Counted from the stretch's first letter, positions 6,399 through 12,518 are shown. The stretch is 12,518 nucleotides of DNA from an uncultured Granulicatella sp. (GCA_937891475.1 CALATC010000125.1:1-12518); one strand, 5' to 3'. The notes: generated by a model from the sequence alone, not told the origin. Program-made: numbers and translations.

Positions 6399-8207
6399 TT
6401 ATTCCACTGTAACAGATTTTGCTAAGTTTCTTGGTTTATCAACATCTAATCCTTTACCAAGAGATGTGTAATAAGCAATCAATTGTGTCACAACAACACT
6501 TAAAATTGGTGCTAATTCCATTTGTACTTTTGGTAATACGATATCGTCTCCTTCACGTTCGCTTCCTTCCATGGCAATAACCATTGTTTTAGCTCCACGT
6601 GCTTTTACTTCTTCGATATTTCCTCTTGTATGGCTTGCAACTACTGGTTCACTTAATAAAGCAATAACTGGTGTGCCTTCTTCGATTAAGGCAATTGTAC
6701 CATGTTTTAATTCTCCAGCTGCGAAACTTTCAGTTTGTACATATGAAATTTCTTTTAATTTCAATGCTGCTTCCATTGCTACATAATAATCTAAATGACG
6801 ACCAATATAGAATGCATTCGCTGTATCTAATAAGTTTTGATCCACTAATTCTTTTACAACAGATTTTTCGTCTAATACACCTTCGATTGCAGAAGCAATA
6901 ACGGCTAATTCATGACTCATATCAAATGTTTGAGGACGACCTTTTGTGCGACGTAAAACTTCTGCTAATACTGCCATTACTGTAATTTGTGCTGTATAAG
7001 CTTTTGTTGAAGCTACTGCAATTTCTGGTCCTGCATGAAGTAATAATGTATAAGTTGCTTCACGAGATAAAGTCGAACCTTTAACATTTGTAATCGTTAA
7101 TGAAGGGTAACCTTTTTCATTCACTTTTACTAATGCTTGACGGCTATCTGCTGTTTCTCCACTTTGTGTTAAGAAAATAAAGAATGGTTTTTCAGATAAA
7201 ATTGGTTGATGATATGCAAATTCACTTGCTAAAAATACTTCAACAGGAATTCCTGCTAATTGTTCTAATAAATATTTTCCAATCCATCCAGCATGGTAAC
7301 TTGTCCCACAAGCTACAACGTAAACACGATCACTTTGTCCAATTTCTTCTAATAATTCACTAGGAACTTCTAATTCACCAGCTTCATTTGTATATTCTTT
7401 AATAATACGACGTAATACGGCAGGTTGTTCATCCATTTCTTTTAACATGTAATGAGGATAAGCACCTTTTTCAATATCATCTGCATCTAATTCTGCTTTA
7501 AATGGTACACGTTCCACTGCTTTTCCATCAATTGTTTCAATTTCCACTTTGTCTTTTGTAATGGTAATTAATTCTTCATCTTTAATTTCTAAGTAAGTAT
7601 CCGTTTGAGAAATAGTTGCCATAGCATCTGAACAAATAACATTGAATCCATTTCCTACTCCAACTAATAATGGACTTTTATGTTTTGCGGCATATAATAC
7701 TCCTGGAGCTTGTTCATCTAATAAACCGAATGCAAATGATCCACGAATTTCTTTTAACGCACGACGGAAAGCTTCTTTACCAGATAAACCTTCTTTTTCT
7801 GCAAAATATTCTACTAAGTTCACTGCAACTTCTGTATCTGTTTGAGATTGGAAGTTTACATGTGATAAATAAGTTTCTTTTAATTCAGAGAAGTTTTCGA
7901 TTACTCCATTATGAACTAAAGTAAAACGTCCATTTTGAGAACGATGTGGGTGAGCATTATTTTCTGTTGCTGGTCCATGAGTTGCCCAACGAGTATGCCC
8001 AATTCCTGCAAAAGCAGGAACTGATTCATCCACTGCTTCACGCAAGTTGGCAATACGTCCTACTTTTTTTACTAATTGTGTTGTACCATCAGCATCTGCG
8101 ATAAATAATCCTGCTGAATCATATCCACGATATTCTAATTTTTCTAATCCATCTAAAATGACCGTTTGAATACGGTTATCTCCAATACATCCTACAATTC
8201 CACACAT
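6399..8207 (-). CDS. glmS: glutamine--fructose-6-phosphate aminotransferase (isomerizing)
   Basis: This 602-residue enzyme makes glucosamine-6-phosphate from fructose-6-phosphate and glutamine, the first step towards UDP-GlcNAc for peptidoglycan. It starts MCGIVGCIGD, so removal of Met exposes the catalytic N-terminal Cys. The glutaminase domain (HTRWATHG 71-78, HNGVIEN 99-105) spans about 1-230. The two SIS isomerase domains carry CGTSYHAG (300-307), TQSGETADS (347-355), Glu486 and AAGELKHGT (497-504). The C-terminus DKPRNLAKSVTVE with Lys597 is the family hallmark. ATG 8205-8207 lies 9 bases after AAAGGAG. A frame 38 codons longer exists, but it would run through the ribozyme and hide the nucleophilic Cys, so I reject it. 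Codon use is strongly biased, as expected for a highly expressed gene. Confidence 0.98.
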   Translation of the reverse strand: MCGIVGCIGDNRIQTVILDGLEKLEYRGYDSAGLFIADADGTTQLVKKVGRIANLREAVDESVPAFAGIGHTRWATHGPATENNAHPHRSQNGRFTLVHNGVIENFSELKETYLSHVNFQSQTDTEVAVNLVEYFAEKEGLSGKEAFRRALKEIRGSFAFGLLDEQAPGVLYAAKHKSPLLVGVGNGFNVICSDAMATISQTDTYLEIKDEELITITKDKVEIETIDGKAVERVPFKAELDADDIEKGAYPHYMLKEMDEQPAVLRRIIKEYTNEAGELEVPSELLEEIGQSDRVYVVACGTSYHAGWIGKYLLEQLAGIPVEVFLASEFAYHQPILSEKPFFIFLTQSGETADSRQALVKVNEKGYPSLTITNVKGSTLSREATYTLLLHAGPEIAVASTKAYTAQITVMAVLAEVLRRTKGRPQTFDMSHELAVIASAIEGVLDEKSVVKELVDQNLLDTANAFYIGRHLDYYVAMEAALKLKEISYVQTESFAAGELKHGTIALIEEGTPVIALLSEPVVASHTRGNIEEVKARGAKTMVIAMEGSEREGDDIVLPKVQMELAPILSVVVTQLIAYYTSLGKGLDVDKPRNLAKSVTVE

Positions 8208-8225
8208 ATATATAGTCTCCTTTAA

Positions 8226-8241
8226 TGAAGGGTTTCCTTCA
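8226..8241 (-). other. small hairpin between ribozyme and glmS RBS
   Basis: A 6-bp stem TGAAGG/CCTTCA with a 4-base loop lies a few bases upstream of the glmS SD (8216-8223). It could shape the 5' end of the cleaved mRNA or hold the SD free. The structure is visible; the role is inferred. Confidence 0.45.
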
Positions 8242-8270
8242 AACAAATTTTTCATTGTTTCTGGTGCATG

Positions 8271-8398
8271 CAAAAATTTTGTATCCCCGCAGAGATTTTT
8301 GTATATTGCTGTAGACTGCACTGCCTTGAGTCACCCGCCGAATATTTCGATAAACTCAATCCTCGTCACTTATCATTCTTAGTGATAAGCCTGGCGCT
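8271..8398 (-). ncRNA. glmS ribozyme-riboswitch
   Basis: The minus-strand leader of glmS contains the conserved core of the GlcN6P-activated self-cleaving ribozyme: A|GCGCC at the cleavage site (between 8398 and 8397), a P2 helix CTTATC/GATAAG, GACGAGG, TTGAG pairing with CTCAA around TTTATCGAA and TTCGGCGGGTG, then a P4 helix CAAAAAT/ATTTTTG at about 8271-8304. Glucosamine-6-phosphate acts as cofactor; cleavage exposes a 5'-OH end and lowers glmS expression, giving feedback control. The P4/P4.1 part looks shorter than in Bacillus subtilis. The 3' boundary is approximate. Confidence 0.95.
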
Positions 8399-8447
8399 AT
8401 CCTATGTTGCTACCTTTCTTAACTATTTATTTTCAGAAACATGACTA

Positions 8448-8477
8448 ATCATACACGATTTTGTACTTATTTGTCAA
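8448..8477 (-). promoter_or_regulatory. promoter of the glmS ribozyme-glmS transcript
   Basis: Minus strand: perfect -35 TTGACA (8472-8477), 18-base spacer, -10 TATGAT (8448-8453, 5 of 6). Transcription would start near 8441, leaving a leader of roughly 40 bases before the ribozyme cleavage site. Confidence 0.8.
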
Positions 8478-8519
8478 AACTCTCGAATTTTATATTTAAT
8501 TTTATATATTTTTGTACGC

Positions 8520-8555
8520 AAAAAAGCCATAAGTCACGCATTCATAACTTATGGC
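8520..8555 (-). terminator. terminator of the two-TM membrane protein gene
   Basis: A 9-bp stem GCCATAAGT/ACTTATGGC (8526-8534 with 8547-8555) with a 12-base loop is followed by six T on the minus strand (8520-8525). It lies about 50 bases past the stop codon at 8609 and upstream of the glmS promoter. Confidence 0.88.
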
Positions 8556-8608
8556 CTTGATTACTTAAATCAGAATTCTTTATACACGAGTAAGGGGAAA
8601 TCTTACTA

Positions 8609-9616
8609 TTAGAACTCCGCAAGAATATTATAGTTTTCCTCTAACCATTGTTCGTCATTGAGATGTCTCTTACCTACAAAGTGTCCAATCGATAATTCAT
8701 AAGGAACATCAGAGTTTTTATATTTCACTCGTAAGTAATATTCTCCAATTCCTTTATAACTCTTCTTAAACTTACGAATACCACGAATTTTATTCAATGA
8801 TTCAAAATAAAATTCATCCGCATGAATAATAATATGCCCTTTATAAACTAATAAAGCAAAATCCTTTGAAACATACTCGGCGTTTTCCACTAAAAGATTC
8901 ATATGACCTTGAACTTCTGGGAACAGTTCGAATAATTCTTTATAATTCTTATAGTTATGATAAATAATTTTTCCAGATGCTACTAAAAATCCTAATCCCA
9001 CAATAAGAAAAATTAAATCTTTTCCCATTTCAATCCATAAATCAAACTTATCAAATTCATCAAAATAGATGTCTGTTCTTAGGAATGATACCTGATAGAT
9101 ATACCCTAAAATTGTATCATTTTTCGCTTCTCTTTCTTTTTTCTTCGCTAAATTACTTTGTTGAAAAACAGCTTCAAAATCCTGCTGCATTTCCGGAGAA
9201 ATCTTTACTATTTTTCTTCCTCTTCTTCCTCGTGTAATTTCAGGGATAACTCTTATTTTTAATAAAAATAATTTATTTTCAAATGGTCTTGCTTTTGGCA
9301 GTTTGCTAGCTTCCTCTGCCATTTCGTCTAATTTAGCATTCCCTGATTTTAACATATGATAGCCTAATTCATCTTCTATGATATAAAAGACTTCGTGTTC
9401 ATTTGGTAATTCTACTTTTTCGATATCATAAATTCGAACTACTTGAACCTCATCTGTTTCCTTTTCATTAAAAGTCTGATTAATATAAATCTCTTCAATT
9501 GGTTCAGTATAACTAACAACATTTTTTAGCATAGTAATAGAAGATATGAAAATGGTAACCAAACTAAAGAGCAAATATAATCTTGCCCCTTTTGTAATCC
9601 TTTTTTTTACTTTCAT
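8609..9616 (-). CDS. unrecognised membrane protein with two transmembrane segments
   Basis: I do not recognise this 335-residue protein. It has a basic N-terminus (MKVKKRITKGAR), a first membrane helix at about 11-32, an outside region of about 165 residues with a basic patch RGRRGRK (129-135) and a charged KKKEREAKND stretch (158-167), a second helix at about 201-219, and a C-terminal cytoplasmic domain of about 115 residues rich in short beta-like and aromatic runs. The positive-inside rule supports both ends inside. Start: the longest frame begins at ATG 9650-9652 without an SD, but ATG 9614-9616 has AAGGAG (9623-9628) at a 6-base spacer, so I choose the latter. It is a single-gene unit between glmS and fba. 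A sensor or envelope-stress role is possible but unsupported. Confidence 0.85.
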   Translation of the reverse strand: MKVKKRITKGARLYLLFSLVTIFISSITMLKNVVSYTEPIEEIYINQTFNEKETDEVQVVRIYDIEKVELPNEHEVFYIIEDELGYHMLKSGNAKLDEMAEEASKLPKARPFENKLFLLKIRVIPEITRGRRGRKIVKISPEMQQDFEAVFQQSNLAKKKEREAKNDTILGYIYQVSFLRTDIYFDEFDKFDLWIEMGKDLIFLIVGLGFLVASGKIIYHNYKNYKELFELFPEVQGHMNLLVENAEYVSKDFALLVYKGHIIIHADEFYFESLNKIRGIRKFKKSYKGIGEYYLRVKYKNSDVPYELSIGHFVGKRHLNDEQWLEENYNILAEF

Positions 9617-9670
9617 TTCTAACTCCTTTTTATTTGGAACATTTCGTTTCATTTAGCAATAGTTTACTCT

Positions 9671-9689
9671 AAATACTATTAAAATACTA
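9671..9689 (-). repeat. two direct TAGTATTT repeats, 11 bp apart
   Basis: On the minus strand TAGTATTT occurs at 9682-9689 and 9671-9678, start-to-start distance 11, about 55 bases upstream of the two-TM protein's start. I found no clear -35/-10 pair here. The repeats may be a regulator site or part of an A+T-rich promoter. Confidence 0.4.
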
Positions 9690-9701
9690 CTTTTTTCGAA
9701 C

Positions 9702-9729
9702 AAAAAAGGCGAGATTTCTCTCGCCTTTT
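9702..9729 (-). terminator. terminator of fba
   Basis: An 11-bp perfect stem (9704-9714 with 9719-9729, core GGCGAGA/TCTCGCC) with a GAAA tetraloop on the minus strand is followed by a run of T. It lies about 20 bases after the fba stop codon. Confidence 0.93.
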
Positions 9730-9750
9730 AAATCTCTTCTCTGATTAAGA

Positions 9751-10608
9751 TTAAGCTTTACCAGTTGAACCGAAGATATCCATTGTTTCTTTAGTGATTT
9801 TAACAATTGCATCAAAACCAGGTTTGATGATTTTACGTGGGTCATAAACTTCAGCGTCTGCATTTAATTTAGCACGAACTGCTGCAGTCCATTGTTGTTG
9901 TAATTCAGTGTTAACATTGATTTTAGCATGTCCACGTTCGATTGCTTTTTTGATTTGATATTCTGGAATACCTGATCCACCGTGTAATACTAATGGAGCA
10001 CCAGTAGCTTCAGAAATAGCTAACATTTCGTCAAATCCTAATACAGGTTCACCTGCATAAGTTCCGTGAACTGAACCTAAAGCTGCTGCTAAAGCATCAA
10101 TACCTGCTTCTTTAACCATACGTTCACATTCGTGTAAGTCAGCATATTTAATTCCGCCTGTTACGCCATCTTCAGTACCACCTACAGTACCTACTTCAGC
10201 TTCTACAGAAACACCTTTTGGATGTGCATAAGCTACAACTTCTTTAGATAATTCAATGTTTTCATCAATTGGATAATGAGAGTGGTCAAACATTACTGAG
10301 CTGAAACCAGCATCAATATATTTTTTACATACATCTACAGATGAACCATGGTCTAAGTGTAATGCAACTGGGACTGTGATATCCATAGTTTCTAATAATG
10401 CATTTACCATAGCTGCAACTACTAATGGGCCACCCATGTATTTACCAGCACCTTCAGATACTCCTAAGATGATTGGTGATTTTGCTTCTTGAGCAGCAGT
10501 TAGAACAGCTTGTGTCCATTCTAAGTTATTGATGTTGAATTGACCTACGGCATATTTACCTTCTTTAGCTTTGTTCAACATTTCTGTCATACTTACTAAA
10601 CGACTCAT
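9751..10608 (-). CDS. fba: class II fructose-1,6-bisphosphate aldolase
   Basis: This 285-residue zinc aldolase interconverts fructose-1,6-bisphosphate with dihydroxyacetone phosphate and glyceraldehyde-3-phosphate in glycolysis. Visible: [13 protein letters not shown] (19-31), the catalytic/zinc motif HLDHGSS (Asp86, His87), [11 protein letters not shown] (134-144), zinc ligands in GSVHGTY (His181) and VLHGGSGIP (His209), and the phosphate-binding KINVNTE (229-235). The C-terminus FGSTGKA is typical, and length is normal for the Bacillus-type subfamily. ATG 10606-10608 follows AAGGAGG (10618-10624). Codon use is very biased, as for an abundant glycolytic enzyme. The gene is monocistronic and divergent from the CapA-like gene. 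Confidence 0.98.
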   Translation of the reverse strand: MSRLVSMTEMLNKAKEGKYAVGQFNINNLEWTQAVLTAAQEAKSPIILGVSEGAGKYMGGPLVVAAMVNALLETMDITVPVALHLDHGSSVDVCKKYIDAGFSSVMFDHSHYPIDENIELSKEVVAYAHPKGVSVEAEVGTVGGTEDGVTGGIKYADLHECERMVKEAGIDALAAALGSVHGTYAGEPVLGFDEMLAISEATGAPLVLHGGSGIPEYQIKKAIERGHAKINVNTELQQQWTAAVRAKLNADAEVYDPRKIIKPGFDAIVKITKETMDIFGSTGKA

Positions 10609-10624
10609 TTAAAATTTCCTCCTT

Positions 10625-10642
10625 ATACTAGTTTCCTAGTAT
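10625..10642 (-). other. 5' UTR hairpin of fba mRNA
   Basis: A 7-bp perfect stem ATACTAG/CTAGTAT closed by a GAAA tetraloop lies directly against the SD AAGGAGG and within about 10 bases of the predicted transcript start (near 10652). Such 5' hairpins can shield mRNAs from 5'-end-dependent decay. The structure is seen; the stabilising role is inferred. Confidence 0.6.
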
Positions 10643-10658
10643 TTATTTTTACGTTGCT

Positions 10659-10687
10659 ATTATACCCCAAAATTCGTTCGATAGCTA
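10659..10687 (-). promoter_or_regulatory. promoter of fba
   Basis: Minus strand: perfect -10 TATAAT (10659-10664) preceded by GGGG, with a 17-base spacer to a weak -35 TAGCTA (10682-10687). The poor -35 suggests help from an activator or the A+T-rich upstream DNA, where a palindrome lies. Confidence 0.65.
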
Positions 10688-10702
10688 GTTATTTAGAATA
10701 TT

Positions 10703-10723
10703 ATTATGAAATAATTTCATAAT
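10703..10723. promoter_or_regulatory. 21-bp perfect palindrome upstream of the fba promoter
   Basis: Arms ATTATGAAAT and ATTTCATAAT flank a single A. Further partial copies of the arm follow on the plus strand (TTTTCATAAT 10733-10742, ATTTCATA 10743-10750). It ends 15 bases upstream of the fba -35, a position fitting an activator or a shared site for the divergent genes. It resembles a Rex box but has one base too many in the spacer and lacks the G/C pairs, so I name no protein. Confidence 0.55.
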
Positions 10724-10772
10724 CTATTTTTCTTTTCATAATATTTCATATATTATCATTTCAATAAATATA

Positions 10773-10802
10773 AGAATTTTCTTAGAATTTTTATAGAAAT
10801 TT
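10773..10802 (+). repeat. three 11-bp-spaced AGAATTTT repeats before the CapA-like gene
   Basis: AGAATTTT starts at 10773 and 10784 and AGAAATTTT at 10795, an exact 11-base period, ending about 14 bases before the -10 box. Such in-phase repeats over a weak -35 are typical of activator (for example response-regulator) sites, and phased A/T tracts also bend DNA. Confidence 0.5.
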
Positions 10803-10821
10803 TCCTAATTTGTTTTATAAT
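10793..10821 (+). promoter_or_regulatory. promoter of the CapA-like gene
   Basis: A perfect -10 TATAAT lies at 10816-10821; the sequence 17 bases upstream (ATAGAA, 10793-10798) is a poor -35. The RBS GGGAGGG (10842-10848) and ATG 10855-10857 follow. Confidence 0.6.
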
Positions 10822-10854
10822 AGTGATAGTATAAACAATTTGGGAGGGATTAAT

Positions 10855-12108
10855 ATGAACCAACGTCAAAACAGTTCATATCATAAACGTGCAGTTAGAG
10901 AAGCACGTTTCGCAAAACTATTATTTGCTTTTATCGCAATAGCCTCACTCGCTATTGTCATTTTCATTTTAAATATTCCATCAATTATTAATAATGAAAA
11001 TAAGCTATTAACTAAAAATGTATCTACAAATCAGCAAAGTTCTTCAACCGCTTCAGAAGATAAGGAAGTCCATACCGCTAGAATTACAGCTAGTGGAGAT
11101 ATGCTATATCATGACATTGTTTATGGAAGTGCCTTTGATGGACAAAACTATGATTTCAAAAATGATTACGAGCAAATTACTCCACTCGTTTCTTCAGCTG
11201 ATTTAGCTCTTGGAGACTTTGAAGGTACGATTAATCCAGATAGACCTTTAGCCGGCTATCCGATTTTTAATGCCCCTGAAGAAGTTGTTCAAAGTATTAA
11301 AGATGCTGGATATGATGTTTTAGACTTAGCTCATAATCATATTTTAGATACAGGAATTAGTGGATTAAAATATACAGCTACAGCTTTTAGAAATGCCGGT
11401 TTAGATATTTTCGGAGTAAAGGTAGATCCAAATGAAGGAATTTTAGTCAAAGAAGTAAACGAGATTAAGGTCGCTATTTTAGGATTTTCATACGGATTCA
11501 ACGGAATTGAAGCAAGTATTTCTAAAGAAGATTACGATAATCATTTATATGACTTAAACATGGATAAAGTAAAAGAGCAAATTGAAAAAGCTGAACAAAT
11601 CGCTGATTTTACAATCATTATGCCTCAGATGGGAGTAGAATATCAGTTAACACCAACTGACGCTCAAGTCGACACTTATCATAAAATGATTGAATGGGGA
11701 GCAGATGTTGTATTTGGAGGGCATCCTCACGTTGCTGAACCTACTGAAACTATCGAAAAAGATGGGCAAAAGAAATTCATCATTTATTCAATGGGGAACT
11801 TACTATCTAACCAAAGAATTGAAACATTAGATAAAATTTGGACAGAACGTGGCGTTATTATGGATATTACGATTCAAAAAGAAGGCAAACAAACGACCTT
11901 AACAAGTGTACAAGCACATCCAACATGGGTTTCTCGTACTCCAATTAATCGTACATTCCAAGGCTATCAAGCATACGATTATCAAGTATTCTTAGCAGAA
12001 GATTATTTACCAGGTGCAAAATACGCCAATACCGTAGATGAAACAACACGACAACGAATTGAAAAAGCCTATCATGAAATGTTAGAGTTACTGAATATTC
12101 AATTCTAA
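10855..12108 (+). CDS. membrane-anchored CapA/PGA_cap-family metallophosphoesterase-like protein
   Basis: This 417-residue protein has a basic cytoplasmic N-terminus (1-21), one membrane helix (about 22-43), a Ser/Thr-rich linker (about 55-70) and an outside PGA_cap domain (about 74-360). Family motifs are GDM (81-83), GDFEGT (120-125), NAPEE (139-143), LAHNH (158-162), GVEY (260-263), GGHPHV (288-293) and YSMGN (311-315). CapA/PgsA proteins act in poly-gamma-glutamate synthesis, but no pgsB/pgsC-like ligase is nearby, so it is probably a stand-alone envelope protein of unknown substrate. Before GVEY it reads MPQMG where many members have HWG. ATG 10855-10857 has a strong RBS; a 15-codon longer frame would begin inside the promoter. 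It is monocistronic and convergent with the dlt operon. Confidence 0.9.
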   Translation: MNQRQNSSYHKRAVREARFAKLLFAFIAIASLAIVIFILNIPSIINNENKLLTKNVSTNQQSSSTASEDKEVHTARITASGDMLYHDIVYGSAFDGQNYDFKNDYEQITPLVSSADLALGDFEGTINPDRPLAGYPIFNAPEEVVQSIKDAGYDVLDLAHNHILDTGISGLKYTATAFRNAGLDIFGVKVDPNEGILVKEVNEIKVAILGFSYGFNGIEASISKEDYDNHLYDLNMDKVKEQIEKAEQIADFTIIMPQMGVEYQLTPTDAQVDTYHKMIEWGADVVFGGHPHVAEPTETIEKDGQKKFIIYSMGNLLSNQRIETLDKIWTERGVIMDITIQKEGKQTTLTSVQAHPTWVSRTPINRTFQGYQAYDYQVFLAEDYLPGAKYANTVDETTRQRIEKAYHEMLELLNIQF

Positions 12109-12111
12109 AAC

Positions 12112-12143
12112 AAAAACCACACGACAAAAATCGTGTGGTTTTT
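12112..12143. terminator. bidirectional terminator between CapA-like gene and dlt operon
   Basis: A 13-bp stem AAAAACCACACGA/TCGTGTGGTTTTT with a 6-base loop has T runs on both strands. It starts 3 bases after the CapA-like stop and lies 8 bases beyond the DltX-like stop, so it can end transcripts from both sides. Confidence 0.93.
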
Positions 12144-12151
12144 TATATTCT

Positions 12152-12310
12152 TTAAAAAGCACTGTAGACAAATTCTGCTACATTTGAAAAATCTGCATGG
12201 AGTAAATATAAGCCTAACACAAGAAACAAAACATAAAATGCCATTGTCCATACAAATAGTTCATGCTTCTCACTAATTTTTTTGATAGAATTTATACATT
12301 TCTTCAGCAA
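12152..12310 (-). CDS. DltX-like small membrane protein at the 3' end of the dlt operon
   Basis: This 52-residue peptide has a basic N-terminus (LKKCINSIKKISEK), one membrane helix at about 19-38 (FVWTMAFYVLFLVLGLYLL) and a short outside tail ending exactly in FVYSAF, which fits the C-terminal FxYxxF signature of DltX. DltX (about 50 residues, single TM) takes part in D-alanylation of lipoteichoic acid with DltB and DltD, and its C-terminal Tyr has been proposed to carry D-Ala. Position is odd: it overlaps the end of dltD by 38 bases, while dltX usually precedes dltA. The start is uncertain; TTG 12308-12310 has AAGGA about 10 bases upstream and gives the family's usual size. Earlier in-frame ATGs lack an RBS. 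Confidence 0.7.
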   Translation of the reverse strand: MLKKCINSIKKISEKHELFVWTMAFYVLFLVLGLYLLHADFSNVAEFVYSAF

Positions 12311-12518
12311 CTTCAGGCCATCCTTTCCATCCAGGGTGAACCGTATCATACATAACATAAGGTTCATATTCCTTTGGTGTTAAATCCATAAGTTTATATC
12401 CATATGAATTAGTAATTTCTGCTAACTTTTTAGAGTAAACCTCTCTTTGATCTTTACCAATACCAATATAATCATACCAACGTCCATTAATTGGGAAATT
12501 AACGACTTCTACTTCTAA
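12273..12518 (-). CDS. dltD: DltD, D-alanyl transfer protein (C-terminal 81 residues)
   Basis: The window holds only the C-terminal 81 residues, in frame from the right edge to TAG at 12273-12275. Signature segments are PINGRWYDYIG, KLMDLTPKEYEPY and DTVHPGWKGW; the last holds the Asp and His of the DltD catalytic site. DltD is a membrane-anchored, outward-facing SGNH-like enzyme that helps load D-alanine onto lipoteichoic acid. It is normally the last gene of dltXABCD; here a DltX-like gene follows and overlaps it. The rest of the operon lies beyond the right edge. Confidence 0.93.
   Translation of the reverse strand, partial: LEVEVVNFPINGRWYDYIGIGKDQREVYSKKLAEITNSYGYKLMDLTPKEYEPYVMYDTVHPGWKGWPEVAEEMYKFYQKN

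Noticed and set aside
6571..7924. Plus-strand frames inside glmS
   Set aside because: Antisense shadows of a strongly biased gene, without RBS or family likeness.
8208..8321. 38-residue N-terminal extension of GlmS in the longest reading frame
   Set aside because: It lies in the ribozyme and leader, has no RBS, and would block the N-terminal Cys needed for glutaminase activity. ATG 8205-8207 has a proper SD.
8230..8400. T-box or other amino-acid-sensing leader upstream of glmS
   Set aside because: The sequence matches the glmS ribozyme core (GCGCC, GACGAGG, TTCGGCGGGTG) and no T-box motif or antiterminator is seen.
9617..9652. Upstream ATG giving a 12-residue longer two-TM protein
   Set aside because: There is no SD upstream of it, while the internal ATG has AAGGAG six bases away.
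10703..10723. Rex (NADH-sensing) operator upstream of fba
   Set aside because: Rex boxes are TTGTGA-6-TCACAA; here the spacer is 7 and the conserved G/C positions are A/T. The palindrome is kept but not assigned.
10810..10854. Longer start for the CapA-like protein
   Set aside because: It would begin before the perfect -10 box, so the transcript would not include it. The downstream ATG has a strong RBS.
12311..12367. 71-residue version of the DltX-like ORF starting at an upstream ATG
   Set aside because: The extra N-terminal residues lie deep in dltD, lack an SD and exceed the usual DltX size. The TTG with AAGGA upstream fits better.

Overview
The window looks like chromosomal DNA from a low-GC Gram-positive bacterium of the Lactobacillales. 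I infer this from strong AAGGAGG ribosome binding sites, A+T-rich intergenic DNA, a Bacillus/Enterococcus-type class II aldolase, a glmS ribozyme, a CcpA-type cre site and a dlt (teichoic acid D-alanylation) operon end. A Carnobacteriaceae/Aerococcaceae-like host is possible, but I cannot fix the genus. I saw no IS element, phage gene, tRNA, rRNA or CRISPR array.

Layout, left to right. (1) 1-1476, minus strand: a low-molecular-weight protein tyrosine phosphatase followed by an AI-2E/PerM-family membrane protein that runs off the left edge. They share one extended -10 promoter. (2) 1496-5251, minus strand: a four-gene nucleoside/ribose salvage operon (GNAT acetyltransferase, ribokinase, RihC-type nucleoside hydrolase, DcuC-family transporter). 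It has a near-consensus promoter, a cre site over the -35 box, a 16-bp perfect LacI-type palindrome just downstream of the -10, and a strong terminator. (3) 5261-6334, minus strand: the LacI-family regulator as a separate unit upstream. (4) 6355-8477, minus strand: glmS behind a glmS ribozyme. (5) 8520-9616, minus strand: an unrecognised two-TM membrane protein. (6) 9702-10687, minus strand: fba, with a small hairpin against its RBS and a palindrome upstream of its promoter. (7) 10773-12143, plus strand: a membrane-anchored CapA/PGA_cap-family protein behind three 11-bp-spaced repeats. (8) 12152-12518, minus strand: the 3' end of dltD, overlapped by a small ORF whose product ends in the DltX signature FxYxxF.

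How the genes work together. Region 2 reads as import of a nucleoside, cleavage to base and ribose, and phosphorylation to ribose-5-phosphate, induced through the LacI-type protein and shut off when better sugars are present. Regions 4, 7 and 8 touch the cell envelope: GlmS makes glucosamine-6-phosphate for peptidoglycan, and DltD with the DltX-like peptide belongs to lipoteichoic acid D-alanylation. Several start codons had to be moved from the longest reading frame on RBS evidence (phosphatase, GNAT, GlmS, the two-TM protein, CapA-like). Ribokinase and GNAT, and probably the DltX-like peptide, appear to start at TTG.

Most worth a second look: the dltX-like microgene at the 3' end of the dlt operon, since dltX normally lies upstream of dltA; the DcuC-type transporter wired into a nucleoside operon; and the RihC-type hydrolase with Tyr in place of the usual active-site His.
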